A stretch of 64,000 bases of DNA from Symsagittifera roscoffensis (lineage: Eukaryota > Xenacoelomorpha > Acoela > Convolutidae), in the NCBI RefSeq assembly GCF_963678635.1, contig NC_087066.1, positions 13,562,517-13,626,516 of the forward strand, read 5' to 3'. The notes below the pieces were generated by a model, which had not been told where the DNA came from, made no database searches, and was given only the letters and a program-made list of their open reading frames with translations. The translations under genes and the position numbers were made by a program. Positions 45,415-56,427 of this stretch are shown here, one piece after another. The first letter of the stretch is position 1. Every line of letters begins with the position of its first letter.

Positions 45415-45811
45415 CAGGGGCGGATCTAGGATTTTCTCGAGAGGGGGGGTGGGCGGATTTTCAAAATTTTGAAAATTAGGTCGACCGAATTGATTTTCCG
45501 AGCTCTCCCAAAGCAGTAAAAAGATCTTCTTGTGACTAAATTTTCTGAGCTGCAGGGAAAATTTTGAAAAACAGGCAAAAAAAGTCATTTTTTGGAACTT
45601 TTTAGAAAATTTTGACCAAAATATTGCGTTTTTCTGGCGTGCGCTCCCCCTTCAAATCAAGTAAATATTGGCGACAAAGGCGCCTTTAGAAAATTTTAGG
45701 GACTGTAAGCAAATATGGATATCTCAAAATACTACAAAGGGGTATTCTTTGGGTCGGCAGGGGATCGAATACCTGAGGGGGGAAACGTCCGCCCCCCCCC
45801 CCCAACCCCTG
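45415..45811 (+). mobile_element. hAT-like MITE, copy 3 (chimeric flanks)
   Basis: Same RT/MITE joint as copy 2 and the same AAGCCACT right flank, so copies 2 and 3 descend from one joining event and were duplicated together. Confidence 0.75.
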
Positions 45812-46985
45812 AAGCCACTCTCCATTCATCTATGTCTGGAACAGACAAGTCAAACGAGAGAGCTCACAACACAGCGAAACTACCAGTAGTCCGGAAAATA
45901 CAGTACGAAGGTCCGATCAAGGGGCTTTAACGTTATGTGTTTCTGTTTCGACTTTCGCAGAAATTACTAAATATTTCAGCATGGATTGATTTCTTTTTAT
46001 TTAGTTAAACTTTGGCGATAGAAATCATAGTTTTGATTAATTTTGATACCTCATTGAAGATATCGACTCCCTAAATTCTAATTCAACAAGATAATTTAAC
46101 ACTCCCATTTTTCGGAAAATTCCAGGGGTTTCAAAATTGCCGATTTGGTCATGCTCTGAACTCATTATTTTGCGCTGTGAAGATTTAATTGATGATGCTG
46201 AAAGTGTAACGCGAATTTGTTTTTGTTACAATTTGAGTCGAGGTAAAATCTTATTTACCAGAAACCATTCGGAACCAATAAGGGGGCAGTCAGAACATTG
46301 AATTGAACAACTATTAAAAAAGGTTGTCCCACGTTTCTCCCCTCTTAAATCTAGTGGCACATTTCGCCCGTTACTCATTTTGCCCCTGATCAATTCGGAC
46401 ATTTTGTCCTCGCACGTTTCGCCCCTAACTTATTACACAGTTAATTAACGCCGCTTCCTTAATGTACACTTTAGGGGCGAAAAGTGCCAGTAATTTATGA
46501 GGGGCAAAACGTGCGAGGCGCGAAATGTGTGAATACCCTTAAAAAACTACTCAATTCAGTTATAAATTTATGCCATATTTTTGCACAACAAAGGGTTCGA
46601 AACCACTTGAAACTCGACCTGAAACGGAAATTGAGGTGCCTATGTGTGGAATTACTTTTAAAACGTCATCAAAATACTGACCAGCAAAAAAGAATTGCTT
46701 GTTAAATTTGTAGGTGAGATCCCATTCGAAGTCAAAAACATGGAAAAAACACACGAGTTAGACGTTGATCCAGAACAGCTGCTTAGAAAAGAAAACTTTC
46801 CAACGTAATCGATAATCCGAAACAAAATGATTTACAGGACGGTTCTTCAACAAAACTACATCATCATCCAGGTCCAAATTGACACTGCTGCGTTCAAAAT
46901 AGAAGTCTAGCAAAGATTAAACGGGTGGCCAAATTGGAAAGGAACTGTCTCTTTCAAAAATAAAGATTAAAGAGTAACTTGATGG
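45812..46985. repeat. Right MITE flank, motif array C and unknown segment, copy 2
   Basis: Repeats 41878-43066 in order: shortened flank (45812-46326), facing CACRTTTYGCCCC arrays (46327-46533, some copies changed such as TTTCTCCCC), then the unknown segment (46540-46985), whose short ORF is frameshifted near 46800. Confidence 0.75.
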
Positions 46986-47213
46986 TGTGAGGGCTACATA
47001 TTTACATGCCAATCAATTTAGTTGCTATCCCTTTATTACTTATCTCTGAGAGTTCTCATATTATAATTAAGTGTGGTTTTGGTACCTGCCTGTCAATCAG
47101 TCTAGATCTGTCTAGCTGTTATGCGTTGACCTCCAGTTCAGTGTCTTATTTATGCGAATTAGAAATCAAGTGAATTACCTCTTAAACAGGAACGTTTTGA
47201 CACTTCCTTGTTA
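46986..47213 (+). repeat. TyC copy 2 5' LTR
   Basis: Nearly the same as 43067-43295; ends at the gag ATG, which overlaps TGGCGCAG. Confidence 0.8.
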
Positions 47214-48279
47214 TGGCGCAGCAGGCAGATGGTGGGGGGAAAAACCCCCTTAGAATTGTGGCATTCTGGCCTCCAAATCAGGCGGAACCACAACTCCGAA
47301 TCATTGGAAGCAGAGATTTCATTGGGCAAGGGTGGCGAAACATGGATTAGTCTCGTCGGAATTTTACTTTCCGTCAACATTAACTGAAGCGCAGATTAAT
47401 GACCTGGGAGAAATTGGTGGCAAACCAACAGAAGAAGGTGAACGTACACTGATATCGAATCTGTACCTATGTTTGGGACACGAGGGACAGCGGGCCTTGC
47501 ATAATCAGCATCCACACTTGAATATGGAAGCAATACGATACCCACGATTTTTGGATACCTGTGTAGCTCTTTTCCAGAAAGAGCCAAAAGAGACGTATGA
47601 GATGAACCAGATGTTGTCCAGGAAACAAAAGGAGGGAGAAAGTTTGGAATTGTTCTATGCAGAACTCAGCGGAATGGCGGCGAGATACAATTTGGGTACC
47701 CAAGAGCGGTAAATGGTGAGAGACATATTTATATTCAATATGAGGAACAGGGACGCGCAGAACGAGCTGTGTCGGGAAGTTAAGACTCCGGAGGAAGCAT
47801 TAAGATTCGCAATGTCGTATGAAAGAGGAGACATGTACGCAAAGATTTACAAGGGCAACGCATCCGGTTCCACGGGAACGGTCTATCCATCGCCAGGGGG
47901 TTCTCTGCAGATCAAAACGGAACCAATCAACAATATTCGTGGATCCAGGGGACGAGGAATGCCAAGGGGACGGGGCCAATACCCAAATCGGGGGGGGGGG
48001 GGGGGGGTTGGGGGGAGATCGAACACAAGAACGAATGCAAGAACGGATATCTTACAATTGCGATCAGCCGAACTTCACGCCAGAACACCGACAAACGATG
48101 CCCAGCAAGAGCCGTCACATGCAATTTTTGCAAAAAAAGTCGGGCAATTTGAGAGGATTTGTCGGGAAAACGACAGGCACGGGGGACAACCAGTTGGACT
48201 AATCCAAGGGGGGAGCCATTTGTTGAAGAGGATACTCCCTCGGATGACGTGGGGTCACAAGTTGCGGCAAATTCAGTAG
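47213..48279 (+). pseudogene. TyC copy 2 gag
   Basis: Same structure as copy 1: MAQQADGGGKNP start, frameshift near 47313, capsid with SSEFYFPSTLTEAQINDL, an extra TAA at 47710-47712 (GAGCGGTAA for GAGCGGAAA in copy 1), and a poly-G tract (47991-48007) expanded to a Gly-rich run. The zinc knuckle near 48120-48165 has Gln in place of His. Gag binds and packages element RNA; this copy cannot make full-length protein. Confidence 0.8.
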
Positions 48280-48757
48280 GTTTTGTTAAACGAGAACACC
48301 ACGACTGGTCATCGGAAAGTTCAGACGACTACATGGTTATGGCAATTAGACCTAAGAAAGAGACACTATTGAAAGTTGCCGGAAAAAGTTGCTTTTTAAA
48401 ATATATATTAATGGACATCCGATGAACATCTGGATCGACAGTGGATCGCCAATATCCATATTAACACTGGATGAGTTGAGGAAAACAGTGGAACGAGCGG
48501 GAATCAATTTGAAACAAGATGACATTGAAGATGACAAATTTCGAAACTAGAGCAACAATCGGATCAAAATGTTAGGAAGAATGGAGCTTGAGTTGGCATC
48601 CAACGGCTGGAAGACGAAAGCAGAAGTCCGAGTTATTGGAGGGACCAGACCATCAATCGTGGGACGTGACTTGATGGGGAAACTCGGACTCCAGTTGATG
48701 CAAGCAGATCCAAGGGGGGCAGTGATGAACATCCAGGGAAGGAGACAGCTCATGTGA
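48280..48757 (+). pseudogene. TyC copy 2 protease
   Basis: D-S-G active site in NIWIDSGSPISIL near 48425, then KTKAEVRVIGGTRPSIVGRD and GKLGLQLMQADPRGAV. A frameshift separates it from the gag linker and another follows the ERAGINLKQ segment near 48545. Confidence 0.75.
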
Positions 48758-49660
48758 GAAGGAGCACGTTTGAGAATCGGAGGATGAGCAGATGGACCAG
48801 TGGCAACTATACTTCAGTAAGCTATTCCCAAAACTTTTTACTAGGATCGGAAAAATTAAAAACTACAAGGTTCAAGTGGAATTTTTCAAAAATCTTGTAC
48901 CAGTGCAGCAGAAGGGACAGAGAGTGCCGGTTACGCTCCAAGAAAAGGTGGACAAGGAGATTGATAAGGTACTAACTCAGGGACATATAGAAAAGTTGAA
49001 AGAATGTTCGGATCGATATTTTGTTTCTCCGATCGTCATCACCGTAAAAAAGACGGGTCCATGAAATTAGCGTTGGAATCTCGAGAGCTAAATAAACAAG
49101 TTCTTAAAAACAATTACCAAATGCCAAACATAGTTGATTTTGTAGATACAATAGGACAACTTATTTCCGAGAAAAAACAAGGGGAGGTGTTTTTTACCAC
49201 GATGGATCTAACGTACGCGTATGGGCAACTACCACTTAGTAAGGAAACAAGCGTACATTGCAACTTTTCCTTGGTGGGCGAACGGTCGACAGGAACATAC
49301 CGATTTCGGACAGGATTTTACGGGTTAACGTCCATTCCGGCAGAGTTCCAACGGGTGATGGACTCATTTCTGAACGAATTCCCACAAGCGAACGCGTTTA
49401 TTGATGGAACATATCTCCTTGGTTGAAAAGATCCTCAGGAAATTAAATCGCGAAAACATCTCTTTAAAATTACCAAAATGGGAGTTTGCGAAACGAGAAT
49501 GTGAGCGGATTGGTCATCCCATAACCGAAACGGGGGTAACGCCTCTTAAACTCAAGACATCGCCGATTGACGCATTAACGGCTCCTAAAACAGTTACTCA
49601 ATTGAAATCATTTATGGCTCAATTCACAGCCTGCATAAATACTTACCGGCTATAGCTGAA
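48758..49660 (+). pseudogene. TyC copy 2 reverse transcriptase
   Basis: First frame 48792-49064 has GHIEKLKECSDRYFVSPIVI. A one-base loss in the AAAAA before GACGGG moves it to 49004-49426 with FFTTMDLTYAYGQLPLSKET and FRTGFYGLTSIPAEFQ. The catalytic F-x-DD box is damaged: AFIDG appears where AFIDDIL is expected, with about 40 bp missing near 49405. The thumb (EKILRKLNRENISLKLPKWE and QLKSFMAQF) follows at 49401-49655. Confidence 0.8.
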
Positions 49661-50200
49661 ACGTCAGCTCCCTTAAGGCCACTTCTCAGCGCAATGTGAG
49701 TTGACTGTACCGCGGAATGTGAAAATGCCTTTCAAAGCATTAAATTGGGGGTCGCAGACATTGTTGAACTAAAACATTTCGATATTCATAAAGACATTAG
49801 AGTTGTTTGCGATGCAAGCCATAATAGCGTTGGAGAAGTTTTGGAGCAGTTGGGTACAAAAGGTGGCACCCAATCTCGTTCGCATCGCTATTCTTAAACG
49901 CAGCCGAGAGAAAATACTCCACAAACGAGCTTGAAATGATGGCTGGTATGGGGGGCCGAATATTTCAGAAACTACATTTTAGGAAGATCTTTTACAGTTA
50001 TCACGGACCATAAGGCCCTCATTTCATTACTTAACGGGAATAACAAGAAAAACAAAACTCTATTTTCAAGATTGACACGCTGGCTAGATAGACTTATTCC
50101 ATTTAACTTTGTAATAGATTACAAACCGGGCGCAAAGATCGGAATAGCGGATTATTTGTCAAGACACCCTAGCGAAACCCCTAAACCAATAAGTCAATAT
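49661..50200 (+). pseudogene. TyC copy 2 RNase H
   Basis: Across several frames reads IRVVCDASHNSVG (first Asp), YSTNELEM (Glu), FTVITDHKALISLL (second Asp), and LTRWLDRLIPFNFVIDYKPG with IADYLSRHPS at the end, the standard Ty3/gypsy RNase H signature. At least three frame changes between 49880 and 50070. Confidence 0.8.
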
Positions 50201-50899
50201 GACAACTTGTTCACCGTTGCAAAGATCGCTTCTATTAGAAAGTCCCTTGCTTTCACAAACAATTTAAAATCCCATGGTAAACAAAATCATCTGGATATTA
50301 AAAGAACTGGTTCGAAACAGTCTAGACAGTTCTCATCCAATCAGAATCGAGAACAGAAAACAAGCTTACAATCAACTACGGTTGAGGGCGAAAAGTCATG
50401 TGTGAAGACACCGACCAATAGGAAACGATCAATTTGCATACCGCTTACATCAACAAAATTCATGGGACATTCAGTTTGCTCTATATATCGTTCCCTTGGA
50501 AGAAGGTTAAATCAGTCTAAATTAAAGTAGTTAAACAAAATGGACGATAATTCGACTTGTTCTTTTCCGGTAACCGAAATTGATTCTCAAACTAACTCTC
50601 CGATTAAATTAGATTCTCCAACCCACTCTCCGCTTAGACTAGGCGAACACCTCATAAGTAGCGATGAAATAACTGTTATTAACCCAGAAATTGTTGCCAT
50701 TAAGAAAAATACACGAGATTCAAAGATTAACACAGTACTTTCTATTCCTTCGAAGTTTCCAGGCGAGCTTTTTCCTGCTGTTAACCCTAATCAGCAAATT
50801 ATGTCTATCATTCCGCGTGATTGCAAAGTTATTAAGAAATCCCAAGCGTTACCAGAACTATTCTATTTGGAATTTGTTGCCTCTAACATACCAGCGGAT
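50201..50899 (+). pseudogene. TyC copy 2 linker between RNase H and integrase
   Basis: Polar sequence in two overlapping frames. The second begins with MDDNSTCSFPVTEIDSQTNS at 50540 and carries two Ser/Pro/Thr near-repeats (SPIKLDSPTHSPLRL). An unassigned linker of this kind also exists in TyB. Confidence 0.5.
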
Positions 50900-52314
50900 G
50901 TGAATTTACTACGAGTCAAGGAAGCATTGGAGAAGAAGATTAATTTAAAGGAAGAGCTACTGAAGATCGGAAAGTACTGGGCTCAATACGCAAATGACTT
51001 GTCACTACGAGATGATTTTGTTTGGCTAGATGGACAGCTAGTCATTCCCTTACGACTACAAGTCCCTATTGAATCTAGAATACATTATTACCATCATGGT
51101 TCAAGAAACATGTTTGAAGCAGCGCGTGATGTTTGGTACCCCTACATGTATCAGAATTTGGCAGCGAAGGCCACGTACTGCCAGCAGTGCACGGACGCGG
51201 GTAAGAACCTAAAAACGTTGTTACCCAAGGGAGACGTGGGTAAGGTCTCTGAACCAAGGGAACCGAATGAATGTATACAGTTGGATTTCTGGGGCCAATA
51301 AGCTATTTAAATGAAAGTACGAAATATGTCTTAGTTGCTACGGACCGTTTTTCGAGGTGGCCATCAGCGATGGTTACTACCACCAATACTTCTGATAAAA
51401 TTTTAAAATTTCTCGATAAACACATAACTCAACATGGAGTACCTCGGAAAATCCACGTCGATCAGGGATCATGTTTTACATCGAATAAATTTAAAAGCTT
51501 CTGTAACAGCGAAGGCATCAAGTTAGTGTACTCCCCAGTGAATGATCATCGGGGTACGGGTTCAGTCGAAAAAACGATAGGGAGCTTGAAGAATTTTGTC
51601 CTCACTTATGCATCTGAAAAAGAGCATAAGTCTCTTGAATTTATGGTCGATAAAGCACTAGGCGCGTTACCGTTTTCCAAAAAAGCAACGACTAAACTAA
51701 CACCTTTTGAAGCTCACCACGGCCGGGAGGCAAACACCGTGTTACGAAATCCTACGAAAAAACCGAGTCTGAAAAATCTGAATTGGAAGAACGTCTTAAA
51801 ACAAAAATGTTTGTGTTTAGACAAAAACGACCCTGAAATGAGCACAATCGTGTTTCCACAGCACTCAAACTGGGAGGAACGATCGGACTTGACATATGCT
51901 CCGGCACTAAGGAAGGCACCGCTCATTGCGGATAGCGACCAGCAGATGGAAATGTGCCAAGGGGAGGTATCGGGGGTTGATCCGAAAATCCAAGGGAGTG
52001 GAGACGCAAGCCCTAAAATCCATGGGAGTGGAGATGGAGGCGATCATTATCAGCGTACTACCAGCAGGACCTTAAATCGGTATAAACTCTTAAAATTTAA
52101 GGTAATCTCCGAGTCTAAACATACCATCAAGCTGAAAAACGGATCTGTTATTAGGAAAAGTGCAGTGGCAGTGAAGCCAAAGAACACCCTCCCCAAGAAA
52201 CGGAAGCCGACCACGCTCAGGGAAATGTTATTGAGCGCGAAGAAGGGGGCCATCGAGAGCCCGAAATCAAAGCGGCCAAAAGCCAAACAGCAAGTACCTG
52301 TAGCCACATTTTAG
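50900..52314 (+). pseudogene. TyC copy 2 integrase
   Basis: Inserts element cDNA into DNA. The HHCC zinc-binding domain is at 51083-51190 (H-x3-H, then CQQC). The catalytic triad is visible: QLDFWG at 51278-51295, HVDQGSCF at about 51459, and GSVEKTIG with Glu at 51568-51570. One base is lost in the GGGG at about 51292-51295, so the frame breaks right after the first Asp. The C-terminal part has a chromatin-unrelated basic tail (KNTLPKKRKPTTLREMLL). No chromodomain seen. Stop TAG at 52312-52314. Confidence 0.85.
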
Positions 52315-52380
52315 TCGGACAGTTCAGATAGTGAGGATTACCAGCCACTCAATATTATACCAGCACGACTACCAGTTGAA

Positions 52381-52716
52381 GTGTTGACGAGACACGAGGC
52401 AATTGCGGCGGGACAAGGCCCAAGTAGTATTACATTAGTATTAGAACACGGAGCGGGAACAAGGGCGAAGCCTAAAGCGACGAAAGCGAAACAAGCGCAA
52501 CGAGGGAAGGGGAGTCAGGACCGACCGGCGCTAGTTGCGAGAGAATGCCTTACGAACAGTAGTCAAGAGGAAGAATCAGGCAGTCAAAGTGAAAGCTCGG
52601 GAACAAGAAAAAGTACCAGAAGAAGGAAGCCAGTGGATAAAATGGGAGGAGTCATGATATACAATATCCAAGGGGCGGAAAAGAAAGGAAAACATCCAGG
52701 GGAAGGAAACAAGTAA
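52381..52716 (+). pseudogene. TyC copy 2 3'-terminal ORF
   Basis: A 111-residue Lys/Ser/Glu-rich frame between integrase and the 3' LTR (GTRAKPKATKAKQAQRGKGS, SGTRKSTRRRKPVDKMGGVM). KSTRRRKPVDKMG resembles the tail often seen at the end of metazoan Ty3/gypsy pol proteins (RRSTRIRKPPDRL-like), so it is probably the end of pol, in frame-shifted state, not an env gene. No signal peptide or membrane helix. Confidence 0.55.
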
Positions 52717-52752
52717 ACTTTAAAACTTAAACTCATTCAAAACTCGTTACCC

Positions 52753-52766
52753 AGGGAGAGGGATGG
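52753..52766 (+). other. TyC candidate polypurine tract
   Basis: AGGGAGAGGGATGG. It lies about 115 bp before the recognised 3' LTR start instead of adjoining it, so either the 3' LTR is longer than the 5' copies or the true tract was lost. Confidence 0.35.
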
Positions 52767-52880
52767 CCATAAGCCTAAAACTCAAAGTTTTGTTGTTGAT
52801 GTGCGAGTGCGGCGGCAGGTTATTAATTACTATATTAAATTTATTTACTATGTATTTAAATTTTACATCTGTACGGAAAT

Positions 52881-53108
52881 GTGTGGGGCTACATGTTTAC
52901 ATGTCAATCAATTTAGTTGCTATCCCTTTATTACTTATCTCTGAGAGTTCTCATACTATAATTAAGTGTGATCTTGGTACCTGCCTGTCAATCAGTCTAG
53001 ATCTGTCTAGCTGTTATGTGTTGATATCTAGTTCATTGTCTTATTTATGCGAACTAGAAATCAGTTGAATTAACTCTTAAACAGGAACGTTTTGACACTT
53101 CCTTGTTA
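52881..53108 (+). repeat. TyC copy 2 3' LTR
   Basis: About 228 bp with clear but imperfect match to the 5' LTRs, for example TGATCTTGG for TGGTTTTGG and TTGATATCTAG for TTGACCTCCAG, so it has diverged more from its own 5' LTR than the two 5' LTRs have from each other. Confidence 0.8.
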
Positions 53109-53112
53109 TTGG

Positions 53113-54300
53113 TCAGTTTGTCAAAAAGGTCATCCAAAACTGAGTCTGCAACAGTGAATGACGAAAACAAAGAAATCAACTATCAAAGGTTCCGAGAAAA
53201 AAACTTTGCAATTTTTATCTTCCGAGTTAACCGTATATTTTTTGACAACAAAAGTTTTATACTAAATTTTTGATAGCTAGGATTTTGTAAATTATTGAAT
53301 TGAACAACTATTAAAAAAGAATGTCCCACGTTTCGCCCCTCTTAAGTCTAGTGGCACATTTTGCCCCTCACACATTTTGCCGAGACTTATGAAATGATTG
53401 CTGAAATTGAGTCATTTCAGTGAAATCATTGAATTGAACAACTATTTAAATAATGTCCTACGTTTAGCCCCACACACGTTTTGCCGCTCCTAAATCTAGT
53501 GGCTTATTTCGCCCCTCACACATTTCGCCCCTAATAAATTCTCACATTTCGTCCTCGCACGTTTCGCCCCTAACTTATTACACAGTTAATTAACGCAACT
53601 TTCTTAATGTACGTTTTAGGGGCAAAATGTGCCAGTAAATTATGAGCGACGAAACGTGTGAGGGGGCAAAATGTGTGAAGACCCATTAAAAAACTACTCA
53701 ATTCAGTTATAAATTAATGCCATATTTTTGCACATCGAAGGGTTCGAAACCACTTGAAACTCGGCCTGACACGATAATTGAAGTGCCTTTGTGTGGAATT
53801 AACTTTGAAACATCATCAAAATACTGAACAGCAAAATCGAATTGCTTGTTAAATTTGTAGGTGAGATCACATCTGAAGTCAAAAACATGGAAAAAACACA
53901 CGAGTTAGACGTTGATGCAGAACAGCTACTTAGAAGAAAAAACTTCCAACATAATCGTCGATTCGAAACAAAAAGATCTACAGGACGGTTCTACAACAAA
54001 ACTACATCATCATCCAGGTCCAAATTGACACTGCTGCGTCCAAATTAGAAGTCTACCAAAGACACTAAACGGTTACCAAATTGGAAAGAAGCTGTCTCTT
54101 TCAAAAGTAAAGAGTAAAGAGTAAGTTGATGGTCAGCTTGTCAAAAAAGACTTTGGCTGTGAGTGACGAAAACAAAAAAATCAACTATCAAAGATACCGA
54201 GAAAAAATTTGCAACTTATATTTCCGAGTTAATCTGACATTTTTTGACAACAAAAGTTTTATACTAATATTTTGATAGCTAGGATTTTGTAAAGTATCCA
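53113..54300. repeat. Host repeat with motif array D, unknown segment and unoccupied TyC target
   Basis: The block TCAGTTTGTCAAAAAGG to GATTTTGTAAA (53113-53296) recurs at 54137-54296. Between them lie a longer set of CACRTTTYGCCCC motifs in both orientations (53325-53680) and the unknown segment with an intact short ORF (53842-54048). The joint at 54126-54150 is the undisturbed form of the TyC insertion site. Confidence 0.7.
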
Positions 54301-54786
54301 TGACCTTATCTGTTTCAATATGAAATTACTGTTGATCTTTCGACTGTTTTGAACTTATAACTTTCATTTGGATTTCAATTCTACTGTACAAACTTACCGA
54401 AAACTTATCGAAGCAAAGAAGCAATTTTTGCCCTCGCACAACTAAGCTTTTAAGTATCCTGTTAATACTAGCCTCTCTTTTGACAGTACAGCAAGATTTT
54501 TGACGCTCTTCTCTTGATTGAAATCCCTTATGGTGCTGATTATTAACAAAATTTAAAATGAGTTCAAAGTTAGTTTTGATCCGACCACTCGAAGATTGGT
54601 ATGGGTTTCTGGATTAATGTCGGTTTTTAATTTTGTTTCCAGCCAATTTTATTCCAACAAAGGCTGGTAAAGTGTCATCTTTAGTATCATATAAACGCCT
54701 TGATTGGGATTAAAGAAACAAGAGAAAAACCAAAAATTCACACCATTTTCTCTTGACTTTAAATTGGATAAAAAAATAGCCTGGAA
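54301..54786. other. No gene recognised
   Basis: AT-rich DNA; no motif or repeat assigned. It may be the outer part of the left arm of the inverted repeat that follows, the partner of which would be inside the assembly gap. Confidence 0.4.
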
Positions 54787-56227
54787 ACTGGAAATTGGTC
54801 TGCAAATTTTTTCCACAAAATTTTGCCACATAAAATTACGTTTTGTTTTGCACATTTTTGAACCCTTCTTTTCTTTCGTTTAGAAAACTGTCCTAGATTA
54901 CGGTTCCAGAGAATTCTCAATCAAAATTGTGTCTATCATAAAGTGGCTCCTTTCCAGGCTCTTTAATGGTTATTTTCAAGCGTCAGTAAACATAGTGAGG
55001 ACACTTAAATATATCGTGGAATTTTTTTGAAATTTTTAACTGTAGATGGCATTCAGAGTCGAAAATTGATGATTTTTTCTAAATTTCCCTTCATAATACA
55101 AAACATTTTTTTGATAATATTTACTTCTATTGGACCAGCTTTTTCAGGAAGTGTTGATTGGAAAAGTTGCCATAAAGGTAAAAAAAATTTAGCTCATAAA
55201 AATGTGATTCATTTTTCAAAAACTGAAACTTTTATTGAAAGGCAATTTTTTTCATTTTACTTGAGTTCAATGACACTTCAAAATCTTTATTGGCTATGTT
55301 TAGTAACCCAATTTGGAGAATTTTTCTCTGTGTGAAAAAAACATTGGAGTCATGAGCTCAAATTTTCAGAATGAGAACCATATCACTGTTTGATCTTTTT
55401 TTGCCAATTCGGTCAACTTTGAATACTTAGTTAGATTTTTTGCTATATTTTTTATAATTCAGTCACGACAAAAAAAATCTACAACTCAACTATCAGGAAT
55501 ACGAACTCAACACATAGTTTACGAAAAACGGAATTTTAAATCCAACAGGTAAAGTTCTTGCACAAAAAAGACAATATTCAACTATAACAGTAACAGAGTG
55601 TTATATCAAAACAACCATTACTGTTCGAAAGCAAAAGTTTTTCTATCCTCTTCTTTCAAACAACAAAGAATAATCGTGAGATTTTTCCTCAACATGAGTT
55701 CCACGAATGAAAATTGATTGCATTTGAGTTTTTTAGTCAGCCTATAATAGTTTAAAAATTCGACTACAATTGTTATTATAAGTTAAGCAAAAAAAATTTG
55801 TTGCAGATTAATTAAAACTGATTAGTTTTTCTTTGTATACATTTTATAGTAAACACTTTCATGCACTCTTCATTTTATAATGTTATCCGTCCCGGTGGCG
55901 TGCGCATACCACTATATGAACTTGACTCTCATGTGCCCTTATCTGGAACAAAAAGATTGTTCCGATTACTTAAATTGTTCCGATTACTTAAATTCCACGA
56001 TCTTTTTAAGTGTCCTCACTATGTTTACTGACGCTTGAAAATAACCATTAAAGAGCCTGAAAAGGAGCCACTTTATGATAGACACAATTTTGATTGACAA
56101 TTCTCTGGAACCGTAATCTAGGACAGTTTTCTAAACGAAAGAAAAGAAGGGTTCAAAAATGTGCAAATAAAACGTAATTTTATATGGCAAAATTTTGTGG
56201 AAAAAATTTTGCAGACCAATTTCCAGT
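54787..56227. repeat. Long inverted repeat (foldback-type), right arm ending at the gap
   Basis: Arms 54787-55024 and 55990-56227 are reverse complements with only scattered differences (for example CACATAAAATT against CATATAAAATT). The 965-bp spacer contains a 102-residue ORF (55027-55335, with VDWKSCHKGKKNLAHKN) of no recognised family and an 18-bp direct repeat (GTTCCGATTACTTAAATT, about 55968-56001). The structure suggests a DNA transposon with long terminal inverted repeats or a hairpin-forming duplication. The gap starts exactly where the right arm is cut, so its full length is unknown. Confidence 0.75.
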
Positions 56228-56427
56228 NNNNNNNNNNNNNNNNNNNNNNNNNNNNNNNNNNNNNNNNNNNNNNNNNNNNNNNNNNNNNNNNNNNNNNNNN
56301 NNNNNNNNNNNNNNNNNNNNNNNNNNNNNNNNNNNNNNNNNNNNNNNNNNNNNNNNNNNNNNNNNNNNNNNNNNNNNNNNNNNNNNNNNNNNNNNNNNNN
56401 NNNNNNNNNNNNNNNNNNNNNNNNNNN
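56228..56427. other. Assembly gap, 200 N
   Basis: Exactly 200 N, a conventional size for a gap of unknown length. Reading frames drawn across it are meaningless. Confidence 0.95.

Larger units (their letters stand above)
46986..53108 (+). mobile_element. TyC copy 2: nearly full-length Ty3/gypsy retrotransposon
   Basis: 6.1 kb with both LTRs and all domains in Ty3/gypsy order: gag, PR, RT, RNase H, integrase. Inactivated by multiple frameshifts. The left flank ends TTGATGG and the right flank begins (T)TGGTCAG. The segment 54126-54150 reads TTGATGGTCAGCTTGTC without an insert, an unoccupied relative of the target. The direct repeat at the ends is short (ATGG/TTGG, one mismatch). Confidence 0.9.

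Noticed and set aside
52381-52716. ORF after integrase considered as an envelope gene
   Set aside because: No signal peptide, transmembrane helix or cysteine pattern; it is Lys/Ser/Glu-rich and ends like a pol tail.
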